A stretch of 23,954 nt of DNA from DASYQV01 sp036005125 (lineage in GTDB: Bacteria > Acidobacteriota > Vicinamibacteria > Vicinamibacterales > UBA2999), in NCBI GenBank assembly GCA_036005125.1, contig DASYQV010000367.1, forward strand, positions 1-23,954, read 5' to 3'. Every line of letters starts with the position of its first letter. Position 1 is the stretch's first letter. This document shows, piece by piece, positions 7,302 to 14,601 of the stretch. The notes under the pieces were generated by a model. It saw nothing but the letters and a program-made list of their open reading frames with translations. It did not search any database and was not told the origin of the DNA. The translations under genes were made by a program, and so were the position numbers.

Positions 7302-8480
7302 ATGAAGACCGTCTGGAAAGCGCTGGCCGGTCCGGCACCGATGGCGATCGTTGCGGCCGTCACGCTCAGCCTGAGTGTTTCAGCACAGGGCGGAACATCG
7401 AAGGCTTCCACGCGAGCGGGCGGCGTGCCGACGTTCCAGGTGGAAGCGTCCTGGCCGCAAAAGCTTCCCAATAACTGGGTGATGGGCGTTCCGTCGTGGG
7501 TCGCCGTCGATGCACGAGATCACGTGTGGGTCCTGCACCGGCCGCGGACTCTGTCGACGGCAGAACAGGGGCGGGCGGCGCCGGCAGTGCTGGAGTTTGA
7601 CGAGGCCGGAAGGTTCGTGCAGGGATGGGGCGGACCGTCGGATCGTTATGAGTGGCCGGACCTCGAACATGGGATTTTCGTCGACCATCAGAATCGCGTC
7701 TGGATCGGCGGCATCAACCCGATTGCCGGGGCAGAGGGCTCTCAACGATGGGACGACATGCTGCTCGTGTTCACGAGAACGGGGACGTTCGTGCGGCAAA
7801 TCGGCCGACGCGATAAGAGCGGCGGGAACGAGGACACGAAGAACGTGAAGAGGCCAGCCGACGTTTTCGTGTATCCGAAAACGCACGAGGCGTTCGTGGC
7901 AGACGGCTACGGCAACCGCCGCGTGCTCGTCCTCGACGCTGATACCGGCGCCTTCAAACGGATGTGGGGCGCCTTTGGCAATCGACCGGTGGATGCGCCG
8001 CCTCTGCCGCCAGGGGTCCGAAGGCCGGTGCCGCCGCTCCTGACCGCGGGGCCGGGCCCGGATCAATTCGACGTGGTGCACGCGCTCATTCTGTCCAACG
8101 ACGGCCTCGTGTATGTAGCCGACCGGCAGAACCGGCGCATCCAGGTGTTCACCCTCGAGGGCAGGTTCGTGACGCAGGTGTTCATCAATCGGACGGGACC
8201 GTACCCGCGGACGGGGAGCGGGCTCGCGTTCTCGCCAGACCCGCAGCAGCAGTTCATGTACGTGGCCGATTTCGATAATGGACAGGTCGTGATCGTCAAC
8301 CGCAAGACGCTGGACGTTGTCGGATCGTTCGGGCGCCGCGGAAGCAACCCTGGCGAGTTTCAGAGCCTCCACAACATCGCTGCCGATTCGAAGGGAAACC
8401 TTTACACCGCGGAAGTCGGCCCCGGGAGTCGGGTTCAGAAGTTCCGGTTTCAGGGTTTGTCAGGGCCGGACGGGCGATAG
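7302..8480 (+). CDS. Exported NHL-repeat beta-propeller protein (paralogue)
   Basis: This 392-aa protein has a signal peptide (MKTVWKALAG ... TLSLSVSAQG) and NHL blades: ADGYGNRRVLVLD, ADRQNRRIQVFTLEG, ADFDNGQVVIVN and AEVGPGSRVQKF. Order and spacing closely follow the protein at 1532-2662, including the opening F-x-VEAxWP motif and the closing R(L/V)QKF motif, so the two are paralogues within about 6 kb. It should be a periplasmic or secreted six-bladed propeller; lyase activity as in amidating-lyase relatives is possible but unproven. The ATG at 7302 is chosen because TACAAT at 7289-7294 overlaps the other candidate ATG at 7293. It converges on the MFS gene with a 17-bp gap. Confidence 0.85.
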   Translation: MKTVWKALAGPAPMAIVAAVTLSLSVSAQGGTSKASTRAGGVPTFQVEASWPQKLPNNWVMGVPSWVAVDARDHVWVLHRPRTLSTAEQGRAAPAVLEFDEAGRFVQGWGGPSDRYEWPDLEHGIFVDHQNRVWIGGINPIAGAEGSQRWDDMLLVFTRTGTFVRQIGRRDKSGGNEDTKNVKRPADVFVYPKTHEAFVADGYGNRRVLVLDADTGAFKRMWGAFGNRPVDAPPLPPGVRRPVPPLLTAGPGPDQFDVVHALILSNDGLVYVADRQNRRIQVFTLEGRFVTQVFINRTGPYPRTGSGLAFSPDPQQQFMYVADFDNGQVVIVNRKTLDVVGSFGRRGSNPGEFQSLHNIAADSKGNLYTAEVGPGSRVQKFRFQGLSGPDGR

Positions 8481-8497
8481 GAAGGGTGAAGTTGAGT

Positions 8498-9796
8498 TCA
8501 ACGGTCGGCTGTGAACTCCTGGGCCCGCGTCTCGGGACCCAGCCAGATCACGCTGGCCACGAGGACGCCCGCGATGGCAATGCCACTGGCCATCGCATTC
8601 TGGAGCGACCAGCCGGCGACCTGCAACGAACCGAGCACCGCCGGCGTGAGTGACCCGATTGCGGCGCCCGCGTGGTACGCGAGGCCGGCGCCCACACCAC
8701 GCGCCTCGGTGGGAAAGCGCTCCGTGAGATACGAGGGGGCCATTCCGAAGATGCCGGCGCCGGTGCAGCCCATGAGCAGCGCGCCGACCCAGAGGATCCA
8801 CGGCTCCGAAACATAAAGATAAAGCGGAATGATGAGGACGCCGAGCAGCGCGGCCAGGCTCACGGCGCCCCGTCGACCCAGTCGTGTCTCGGAAAGATGT
8901 CCCCACGCCACTCCCCCGATCACCGCGCCCACGTTGAACGCAGCCAGATATGGAAGCGCAGAGTGGGCACCTTCCCGGAGGAATGTCGCGTACCAGAAGG
9001 TAAGCGAGTAATACGAAAACATGAACGCGCTCATCAGGACCGACGTCTGAACAGTCGTCCCGATGAGATCAGCCTGAAACAGCCGCCACAGTGATGTCCC
9101 CTGCGACTGCAGACGGCCGCCGTCGCGCAACCGGCGCTGCCGCTCGAGCCAGACCGGGCTCTCGGGCACCCGCCGGCGTATCCATAAAACCAGCAACGCG
9201 GGGAAAACGCCGATCCACATCATCACACGCCAGCCGAGGTCCGGCGTATCGCTGAAGAGGGGATACACGAACTGAAACACTCCGGCTGCGAGCAGGAATC
9301 CCCACGAGAAGCCGCCTTGCAGGAGACCTGAGGCCAGGCCTCGCAGATGCGCCGGCCAGTGCTCGAGCACGAGAGGCATCCCCGCCGCCCACTCGCCGCC
9401 CATGCCGATGCCGAACAGGGCACGCAGCGCGAAAAGCATCGTGTAGGACGTCGAAAAGCCACTCAGAAACGCGAACAGCGAAAACCAGAGGATCGAGACC
9501 ATCAGCGGTAAACGACGGCCCCACCGATCTGCCGCTGTTCCGGCTGCGACCCCGCCGATTAGCCGGGTGAACAGCGTCACCGTCCCCAGCGCGCCGGCAA
9601 GCGCACGGTCGACGGTAAATGACTGCTGAATGTCGACGAGGATGAAGGTGAGAATCGTGAAGTCGAACCCGTCGAGTACCCACCCGAGAAACGTGGCCCA
9701 GAAGGCTCGCCATTGATCGCGATCCACCTGCCGATACCACGGCAGCGACGACGAGGCGCGATCGGCTGCTACGTCCACCGGGGACATGGCTGACAT
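8498..9796 (-). CDS. MFS transporter (aromatic-acid/carboxylate/sialate-type)
   Basis: This 432-aa inner-membrane protein has about 12 hydrophobic segments and should move an organic anion by proton symport. Family marks are DGFDF at residues 42-46 in the first segment, the loop 2-3 signature GTAADRWGRR at 86-95, and RALFGIGMGGEW at about 125-136. These features fit the AAHS, SHS or NanT-like branch of the major facilitator superfamily; the substrate cannot be read from the sequence. The start at 9796 is supported by a good promoter (TCGACA, 17-bp spacer, TAGGCT) ending 8 nt before the ATG; a second ATG lies at 9787. It stands alone between a convergent NHL gene and the duplicated palindromic repeats. 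Confidence 0.88.
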   Translation of the reverse strand: MSAMSPVDVAADRASSSLPWYRQVDRDQWRAFWATFLGWVLDGFDFTILTFILVDIQQSFTVDRALAGALGTVTLFTRLIGGVAAGTAADRWGRRLPLMVSILWFSLFAFLSGFSTSYTMLFALRALFGIGMGGEWAAGMPLVLEHWPAHLRGLASGLLQGGFSWGFLLAAGVFQFVYPLFSDTPDLGWRVMMWIGVFPALLVLWIRRRVPESPVWLERQRRLRDGGRLQSQGTSLWRLFQADLIGTTVQTSVLMSAFMFSYYSLTFWYATFLREGAHSALPYLAAFNVGAVIGGVAWGHLSETRLGRRGAVSLAALLGVLIIPLYLYVSEPWILWVGALLMGCTGAGIFGMAPSYLTERFPTEARGVGAGLAYHAGAAIGSLTPAVLGSLQVAGWSLQNAMASGIAIAGVLVASVIWLGPETRAQEFTADR

Positions 9797-9804
9797 TCGT
9801 GCGA

Positions 9805-9833
9805 AGCCTATCGCAATTTCCCGATGGTGTCGA
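9805..9833 (-). promoter_or_regulatory. Sigma70-like promoter of MFS gene
   Basis: On the minus strand TCGACA (9833-9828) is followed by a 17-bp spacer and TAGGCT (9810-9805), 8 nt before the ATG at 9796. The predicted transcript has almost no leader. Confidence 0.55.
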
Positions 9834-9856
9834 TAAACCAGGGTCGCTTCGGGAAC

Positions 9857-9963
9857 AGGCCGAGGCCGCCGGTGACGATTTCAAACGCCGAGATCGCTGA
9901 AACCGCCGAGCGCCTTCCTGGAAATTTCTCGGCGCTCTCTGCGCGCTCGGCGTTTCAGATCGT
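9857..9963. repeat. Palindromic intergenic repeat, copy 1
   Basis: The copy starts AGGCCGAGGCCGCCGG and includes ACGATTTCAAACGCCGAGAT. Its end, CTCGGCGTTTCAGATCGTC, is an imperfect inverted match to the start. It lies in the 500-bp gene-free stretch 9797-10119 together with copy 2. Apart from the MFS promoter and these repeats, I see nothing else in that stretch. Confidence 0.7.
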
Positions 9964-10013
9964 CTCTGCGTCCTCCTCCTGAGACGCTGGAGTGCCGGAC
10001 AAGCGCGCAGAGT

Positions 10014-10121
10014 AGGCCAAGGCCGCCGGAGACGATTTCAAACGCCGAGATCGCTGAGATCGCCGAGAAATCTTCCCGGAAGAATTCTCGGCGCTCTTCG
10101 CGCTCGGCGTTTCAGATCGTC
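10014..10121. repeat. Palindromic intergenic repeat, copy 2
   Basis: It is a direct repeat of 9857-9963, near-identical over the first 44 bp (AGGCCAAGGCCGCCGG then ACGATTTCAAACGCCGAGAT) and over the last 20 bp. The middle is more divergent but keeps dyad symmetry. Its right end overlaps the stop codon of the 61-aa gene at 10120. Confidence 0.7.
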
Positions 10122-10305
10122 ACCGGTCGCCACGGTCGCCTTGCCCTTTGCGCGCCCTGGTCTTCGCCGCCCGGCGCCGATCGGCCGCCAGCGAACGGCT
10201 CACGTCATCGCTCTCGGCAAACCGGCCTCGCGCATCGCGCCGTACATAGCGCTTGTCCGTGCCGGTGTTGATCAGCTCGCGTCGCGCCGCTTTCCGTTTC
10301 GCCAT
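10120..10305 (-). CDS. Conserved small basic protein
   Basis: This 61-aa, highly charged protein (MAKRKAARRELINTGTDKRY, then VRRDARGRF, ESDDV, SLAADRRRAAKT and a GQGDRGDR tail) matches a widespread uncharacterised bacterial family that I recognise by ELINTGTDKRYVRRD and the DDVxRSLxADRR core. It has no hydrophobic segment and is probably cytoplasmic and nucleic-acid-associated or disordered; that role is a guess from composition. The ATG at 10305 is preferred over a GTG at 10311 because GGGAGG lies at correct spacing before it. The stop codon lies in the end of palindromic repeat copy 2, which may help form the transcript's 3' end. Confidence 0.78.
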   Translation of the reverse strand: MAKRKAARRELINTGTDKRYVRRDARGRFAESDDVSRSLAADRRRAAKTRARKGQGDRGDR

Positions 10306-10377
10306 TCGCACCTCCCGAAGATGCGAGGCTGCAACCGGTGTGCCGATCGCAAGGGGGCAGAGACGACACGGCCAGCG

Positions 10378-11562
10378 CTACTTGTTCACGTCGCGAATCC
10401 GCGTGGTGAACTGATCGACGTAGTCCTGCAGGCCCCGAAGCACCCCCTCGGCATGGGAGCTGGACGCGCCGCCGACGAGGCCGCCTTTGTGCAGCAGCGC
10501 AACCTGTACCAGCACCGGCGCCTGCTGATACGAAAGCGTGGCCGTCGTATGCGTGTACAGAAATGCATCGTATCGCGAGATGCACAAGCCATTTGTCGGG
10601 CCCGTCGTGATGATATTTACGTAGAGATACGTGTCCTCATCCGAATTTCGACGCACGGAGAAACCAGCGTCGGACAATCGCTTCGCGATGGCGGCCTCGA
10701 TCGCGCCGTGACTCAAACCGCACGCCGTCGCCTGCGAGCTCAGATCCTCGACGACGATGCCGAGGTTCTTCAGACCTTTGAGCTCGGCACCCGGCGCCTG
10801 GTTGAATGTCTGACGCGGAGCACCGCTTCCGACCCCTGGAACGCCTCCTGGTCCGGAGCCCGGCGCGCTCCCGGTCGACTGGCCCGTGCCCGGCTTCGCG
10901 CTCGCGGGAATAGACGTCTGTGTCGTGGTGGTTGCTTCGGTGGCGCTGGCAGGCTCATATACGCGTCTCACGTGATCGCCTCCACGGCGCTGGACGAATT
11001 GCACCTCGACCACGAGTTGCGAGGAACCGGGCGTGCGCGCGTACGTATAGCGCAGTTGCCTTCCCTGCTCGACCTTGTAGAGAACGACCAGCTGATCCGG
11101 CTCTCGCCTCGCGGTGACGGCAACGGGTACGTTGCCGATGTGCAGCTCTTCCTGCCTGCCGTCGGGATGAAAGGTTCGCGATTGCCCTCCGTCATCGGTC
11201 ATGGTCACGGCGCCCGCATCCTCCGCAATCGTCAGGTGAGCGGGGGGATTGCGCACCTCACCGGTGAGCAGTTGCAGCCGTTGGGCGTCTTCCTCGCTTT
11301 CACGCGCTGCGGTGAAACCGGCTGTTCCCCCGCCTGCTGCTGCCCCGCGGCCACCTCGTCGCCCGCGCGAGGACGGCGCGGCCGCCGGGCCGGCCGTTGA
11401 TCCGAGGTCGGCGTCGAAGCCGATCTCGCGGGGGAACTGACTGAGCTCGCGGTTGAGGGTCCATCGACCGGCGAGATCGATTGTCTGGGCGCGCACAGAT
11501 GGAGGGCACAGGATGATTACGGCCAGTGCAGAAAGAAGAACGACGAAGCGCGGTTGCGCCAT
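10378..11562 (-). CDS. Exported protein of unknown function
   Basis: This 394-aa protein starts with a signal peptide (MAQPRFVVLLSALAVIILCP, cleavage near VRAQ). Residues about 27-205 include DLAGRWTLNRELS and RTFHPDGRQEE, a lipocalin-like pattern common in exported acidobacterial proteins. Two low-complexity linkers follow the patterns GRRGGRGAAAGGG (about 67-79) and a Gly/Ser/Pro run (about 224-248). The C-terminal domain (about 260-394) has no match I recognise; it contains Cys281 and Cys327 and ends LQDYVDQFTTRIRDVNK. The ATG at 11562 is chosen for the signal peptide and the GAGG site 6-7 nt upstream; the frame to 11730 is only a 5' extension. It is divergent from the gene at 11711, with about 148 bp between them. 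Confidence 0.75.
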   Translation of the reverse strand: MAQPRFVVLLSALAVIILCPPSVRAQTIDLAGRWTLNRELSQFPREIGFDADLGSTAGPAAAPSSRGRRGGRGAAAGGGTAGFTAARESEEDAQRLQLLTGEVRNPPAHLTIAEDAGAVTMTDDGGQSRTFHPDGRQEELHIGNVPVAVTARREPDQLVVLYKVEQGRQLRYTYARTPGSSQLVVEVQFVQRRGGDHVRRVYEPASATEATTTTQTSIPASAKPGTGQSTGSAPGSGPGGVPGVGSGAPRQTFNQAPGAELKGLKNLGIVVEDLSSQATACGLSHGAIEAAIAKRLSDAGFSVRRNSDEDTYLYVNIITTGPTNGLCISRYDAFLYTHTTATLSYQQAPVLVQVALLHKGGLVGGASSSHAEGVLRGLQDYVDQFTTRIRDVNK

Positions 11563-11710
11563 ACATGCCTCTGCCGCGGATGGTACCACAGGGTCATTCC
11601 ACGAAAACGTTTCTGCGGCCGCTTGCCGCTGTTCGTAAACTGGTTTATTGGCGATGACGACTTCTTCGGCCGGCTCACCGAAGGGCAGCTCAGAATCTAC
11701 AAGCCGACTG

Positions 11711-12961
11711 ATGCTCCACGGCCGCGGCACTCTGGCTCTCGCGGTCCTCGGCGTGCTTGCCGTTTCGGTTCCGCGCGCAACAGCTCAGGCGCAGCCGCCG
11801 CTTGCGGTGGTCGTCGATCCGTACATGATGCCGGCCTCGGGCGCCATCGATCTTCTCACCGCCCAGCAGGCACTGACCACGGTTGAGGATCGATGGCTCC
11901 CGCCGCGACGCTTCGATGAATCGACGCCGGTAACCCGCACCCTGGGGATCGCGTATCGGTTCGCCAAGTGGTTCGGCCTCGATCTGCCTCAGGATCATTT
12001 CCTGATGGTCGTCGGTCACGAGGTATTCGGCCACGGCGCCCGACTCCGCGAGGTCGGTGCGTCAGGCATTCGTTATCACTTCGACGCGCCCATTCCGTAC
12101 GGCGGCGGCGGCGCGTCCACCGAATTCGACGGAGAGGTGCGGGTCGCGCGCGCCGACGTGCTCGCCGTCGATACAGCCGGTATAGAAGCGCAGAACGCGA
12201 TCGCCGACGCGATCGGCCGGCGGGCGCTCGCGGGCGGGGCGCTGCCGTACCGAGAAGCATGGCTGTACCTCGAATCGCGGCTCGCCGGCCTCGGATACAT
12301 CCGCAGCGTATCCCCTCATTCGGAACCGGGACACGACGTCGCCAGCTTCCTGCTCGATCTCAACGACGGCTGCGATCCCCCTGCGTGTCAGCCGCTCAGA
12401 GGATCGACGCTGAAGCGTCGCGCGCTGCTGATGCTCGCGGATCCACTGCTGGCCGCCTCGGTGTACGGATGGGCGGCGTCGTATCTGGTTCGCGGCGATA
12501 CGGCGCTCGTGGTCCCGACCATTCCGCTTCCTCGCGACATCCGATATCTGCCGGCGATCCGGTTCGAGATGACGCCCTACGGAACCGAATGGACGACGGA
12601 GCACAATTTCGCGGTCGATGGTCGGCTGACCAGCGTGTCCGTGAGGATTGGCGACGCGTCCGGGACACGCGCATGGGGCGTCGGCGTGGTGGCCGACGCG
12701 ATCGTACGGCGGGAACGGGTCACGGCCGGCGTCACGGCCGATCTATGGCGGCAGCCTGCGCTCGACGCTCCGCCGAACCCGAAGGAGCTCGCGACGGGGG
12801 CGCTCGCGATGGGTATCGCGAAGCTGGCGCTCGGCCATCGAGCGCCGGTCGATCGTGCCGGCGTGTATGTGCAGGGCGGCTACAAGTCGGCCGGCTTCGT
12901 TCGCGGCGAACGGCTTCATGCGGGACCGATTCTGCGTGTCGGGATAACCTTCAGCCGTTGA
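11711..12961 (+). CDS. Exported protein with HExxxH motif, unknown function
   Basis: This 416-aa protein has a signal peptide (MLHGRGTLALAVLGVLAVSV, cleavage near ATAQA). The central part carries MVVGHEVFGHGARLRE (His103, Glu104, His108). This resembles metalloprotease helices but has HExxxH rather than the canonical HExxH spacing. A short Cys pair sits in NDGCDPPACQP. The last third is rich in alternating polar and hydrophobic strands and ends AGPILRVGITFSR, which would suit an outer-membrane barrel or beta-sandwich. I do not recognise a named family. The start at 11711 begins the signal peptide; TACAAG lies 7 nt upstream. An in-frame ATG at 11648 gives an unlikely polar extension. It is divergent from the exported protein at 10378-11562. 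Confidence 0.72.
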   Translation: MLHGRGTLALAVLGVLAVSVPRATAQAQPPLAVVVDPYMMPASGAIDLLTAQQALTTVEDRWLPPRRFDESTPVTRTLGIAYRFAKWFGLDLPQDHFLMVVGHEVFGHGARLREVGASGIRYHFDAPIPYGGGGASTEFDGEVRVARADVLAVDTAGIEAQNAIADAIGRRALAGGALPYREAWLYLESRLAGLGYIRSVSPHSEPGHDVASFLLDLNDGCDPPACQPLRGSTLKRRALLMLADPLLAASVYGWAASYLVRGDTALVVPTIPLPRDIRYLPAIRFEMTPYGTEWTTEHNFAVDGRLTSVSVRIGDASGTRAWGVGVVADAIVRRERVTAGVTADLWRQPALDAPPNPKELATGALAMGIAKLALGHRAPVDRAGVYVQGGYKSAGFVRGERLHAGPILRVGITFSR

Positions 12962-13179
12962 CCGGCAGGTCTTGTGCCGAAGTGGCGACCAGCAACCGAT
13001 ACCGACCGAAGCGCGATCCGTTTCATGCTCGAGCCTCCTGAGCTGTGCTTCCGACACACACCGGCGACGGTGCAAGATGTACGCTCCGCCGCTCGGTGGA
13101 GCGCGCGTGAAATTGCCGTCAACATCAGCGGCAGCCCGCACTATGGACCGCTGTACAATCGGCCGCACAGGAGGGCGTC
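12962..13179. other. Intergenic region with hairpin and promoter
   Basis: This 218-bp gap holds an 8-bp stem hairpin at 13083-13102 (GCTCCGCC, GCTC, GGTGGAGC) with no T-tract, and the TACAAT hexamer at 13154-13159. On the minus strand AGGAGG precedes an ATG at 13026 that opens a 36-codon frame running into the 3' end of the upstream gene. That may be a gene-start remnant or chance. Confidence 0.4.
13154..13159 (+). promoter_or_regulatory. Candidate -10 element (TACAAT) of cupin operon
   Basis: TACAAT lies 20 nt before the ATG at 13180, leaving a leader of about 13 nt that contains AGGAGG at a correct distance. No obvious -35 box is present. Confidence 0.45.
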
Positions 13180-13695
13180 ATGCGCGCATATGTGTTCTTC
13201 ACGATCCTCACGCTGTTCTCGTCGGCGGCTCTCACACAGCAGCGGGCACCGGGTGGAGCGCCAACCCCGAGGCTCTTCGCCGCGTCGGCCGACGTGACGG
13301 CGATGATCGCGAAGGCCAAGAGCGAACGGAAGCCGGATCAGGCGAACTTCGTCCAGCCGATCGTCCAGCTCGCACCTTACAACGCCAACCTCGAGTATCG
13401 CGTCGCCGGGGTCACGGCGCCGGCGTCGGTGCACGAGCGCGACGCGGAAATGTTCTACGTCATCGATGGCGCGGCAACCCTCGTGACCGGCGGCGCGCTT
13501 CGCGACGAGAAGCGCACGAACCCCGAGAACCTGACGGGTTCAGCGATCGAGGGTGGGACGGCGCGGCGCATCGCCAAGGGTGACTGGGTGATGGTCCCGG
13601 AAAAAACGGCGCACTGGTTCACCAAGGTCGAGGGGACGGTCGTTCTGATGTCCATCCACCTGCCGCACGCCGCGGTCACGACGTCATCACGTTGA
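13180..13695 (+). CDS. Exported cupin-domain protein
   Basis: This 171-aa protein has a signal peptide (MRAYVFFTILTLFSSAALTQ) and one cupin domain (about residues 65-160). Motif 1 is VHERDAEMFYVIDG (His85, Glu90) and motif 2 is KGDWVMVPEKTAHWF (His145), so a metal site is likely although one usual ligand is not evident. An insertion of about 20 residues separates the motifs. The start is certain: AGGAGG precedes the ATG at ideal spacing. It is the first gene of a tight co-directional unit, with the MBL hydrolase starting 20 bp after its stop. It may process or bind the same small molecule as the hydrolase, but the reaction is unknown. Confidence 0.86.
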   Translation: MRAYVFFTILTLFSSAALTQQRAPGGAPTPRLFAASADVTAMIAKAKSERKPDQANFVQPIVQLAPYNANLEYRVAGVTAPASVHERDAEMFYVIDGAATLVTGGALRDEKRTNPENLTGSAIEGGTARRIAKGDWVMVPEKTAHWFTKVEGTVVLMSIHLPHAAVTTSSR

Positions 13696-13715
13696 GCGGT
13701 TCGTGAGGTAACACG

Positions 13716-14594
13716 ATGTTGAAGACGCTCGTCGCATTGCTGCTTTGTCTGGAAGGCGTTCTCGGCGCTCAGCCTCCCGCGGCAAGGAAAGCGGTGCCCC
13801 CGAAGACGGTGAGACTGTACGTCTTCGACTGCGGGATGATCACCTTCTCGGCTGAAGGTGTGGCGCGCTATCACGTCACGCCGGCGGAGGTAGGCGAGAC
13901 GCGGATGCCAGTGCCATGCTTTCTCGTCGCCCATCCGAAAGGGACGCTGATGTGGGATGTGGGCGTCATCCCCGACGCGACCGTCGAAAAGGAGGCGGCA
14001 GCGGGCGGCGCCCGCTACGAAGTGAATCCCACCGCCACTGCCTTGGTCTCGCGGACGCTCACGGGCCAGCTTGCGGCTATCGGCTACCGTCCGGCTGACA
14101 TCACCTTCGTCGCCATCTCGCACGCGCACAAGGACCACTCAGCGAACTTGAATCTGTTCGCGACATCGACGTGGCTGACGCGACCGGCCGAGCGCGCCTT
14201 CATGTGGCAGCCAGGCAACGAACGCGTCGAACAGAGCTTCTATACCAAGCTCGAGCACAGCAAGTCGATCACGGTCGAGAAGGATGAGTACGACGTCTTC
14301 GACGACGGCACCGTCGTGATGAAGGCAGCGCCGGGACACACGCCGGGACACCAGGTGCTGCTGCTCCAGCTCGCGTCCACGGGCCGCGTGATGATCGCCG
14401 GCGACCTCTATCACTATCCCGCCGAGCGCGCCCTCCATCGCCCGCCGCCGGACAATGAGTTCGACGTCCGGCAGTCCGCCGCCTCACGCGCGATGATCGA
14501 GGACTATCTCAGGAAAACCAGGACCGCGATGTGGATCCAACACGATTTCGCCGCGAACGCAAAGCTGAAGAAATCACCCGCGTATTACGAGTAG
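13716..14594 (+). CDS. Exported MBL-fold hydrolase, N-acyl-homoserine-lactonase-like
   Basis: This 292-aa protein has a short signal peptide (MLKTLVALLLCLEGVLGAQ) and a full metallo-beta-lactamase fold. Two-metal ligands are visible: HAHKDH (His136, His138, Asp140, His141), APGHTPGH (His208), AGD (Asp230) and QHD (His276). The MWDVGVIPD segment and overall length resemble the lactonase (AiiA-like) branch, so ester or lactone hydrolysis is a fair inference. Export is unusual for AiiA-type enzymes, which are typically cytoplasmic. GAGG lies 8 nt before the ATG. It is the middle gene of a cupin-hydrolase-permease unit: 20 bp after the cupin and 7 bp before the permease. An actual acyl-homoserine-lactone substrate is only a possibility. 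Confidence 0.87.
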   Translation: MLKTLVALLLCLEGVLGAQPPAARKAVPPKTVRLYVFDCGMITFSAEGVARYHVTPAEVGETRMPVPCFLVAHPKGTLMWDVGVIPDATVEKEAAAGGARYEVNPTATALVSRTLTGQLAAIGYRPADITFVAISHAHKDHSANLNLFATSTWLTRPAERAFMWQPGNERVEQSFYTKLEHSKSITVEKDEYDVFDDGTVVMKAAPGHTPGHQVLLLQLASTGRVMIAGDLYHYPAERALHRPPPDNEFDVRQSAASRAMIEDYLRKTRTAMWIQHDFAANAKLKKSPAYYE

Positions 14595-14601
14595 CGGCAC
14601 C

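Noticed and set aside
9857..10121. CRISPR array
   Set aside because: There are only two long copies with a 50-bp spacing and internal symmetry; there are no short regular repeats, spacers or cas genes.
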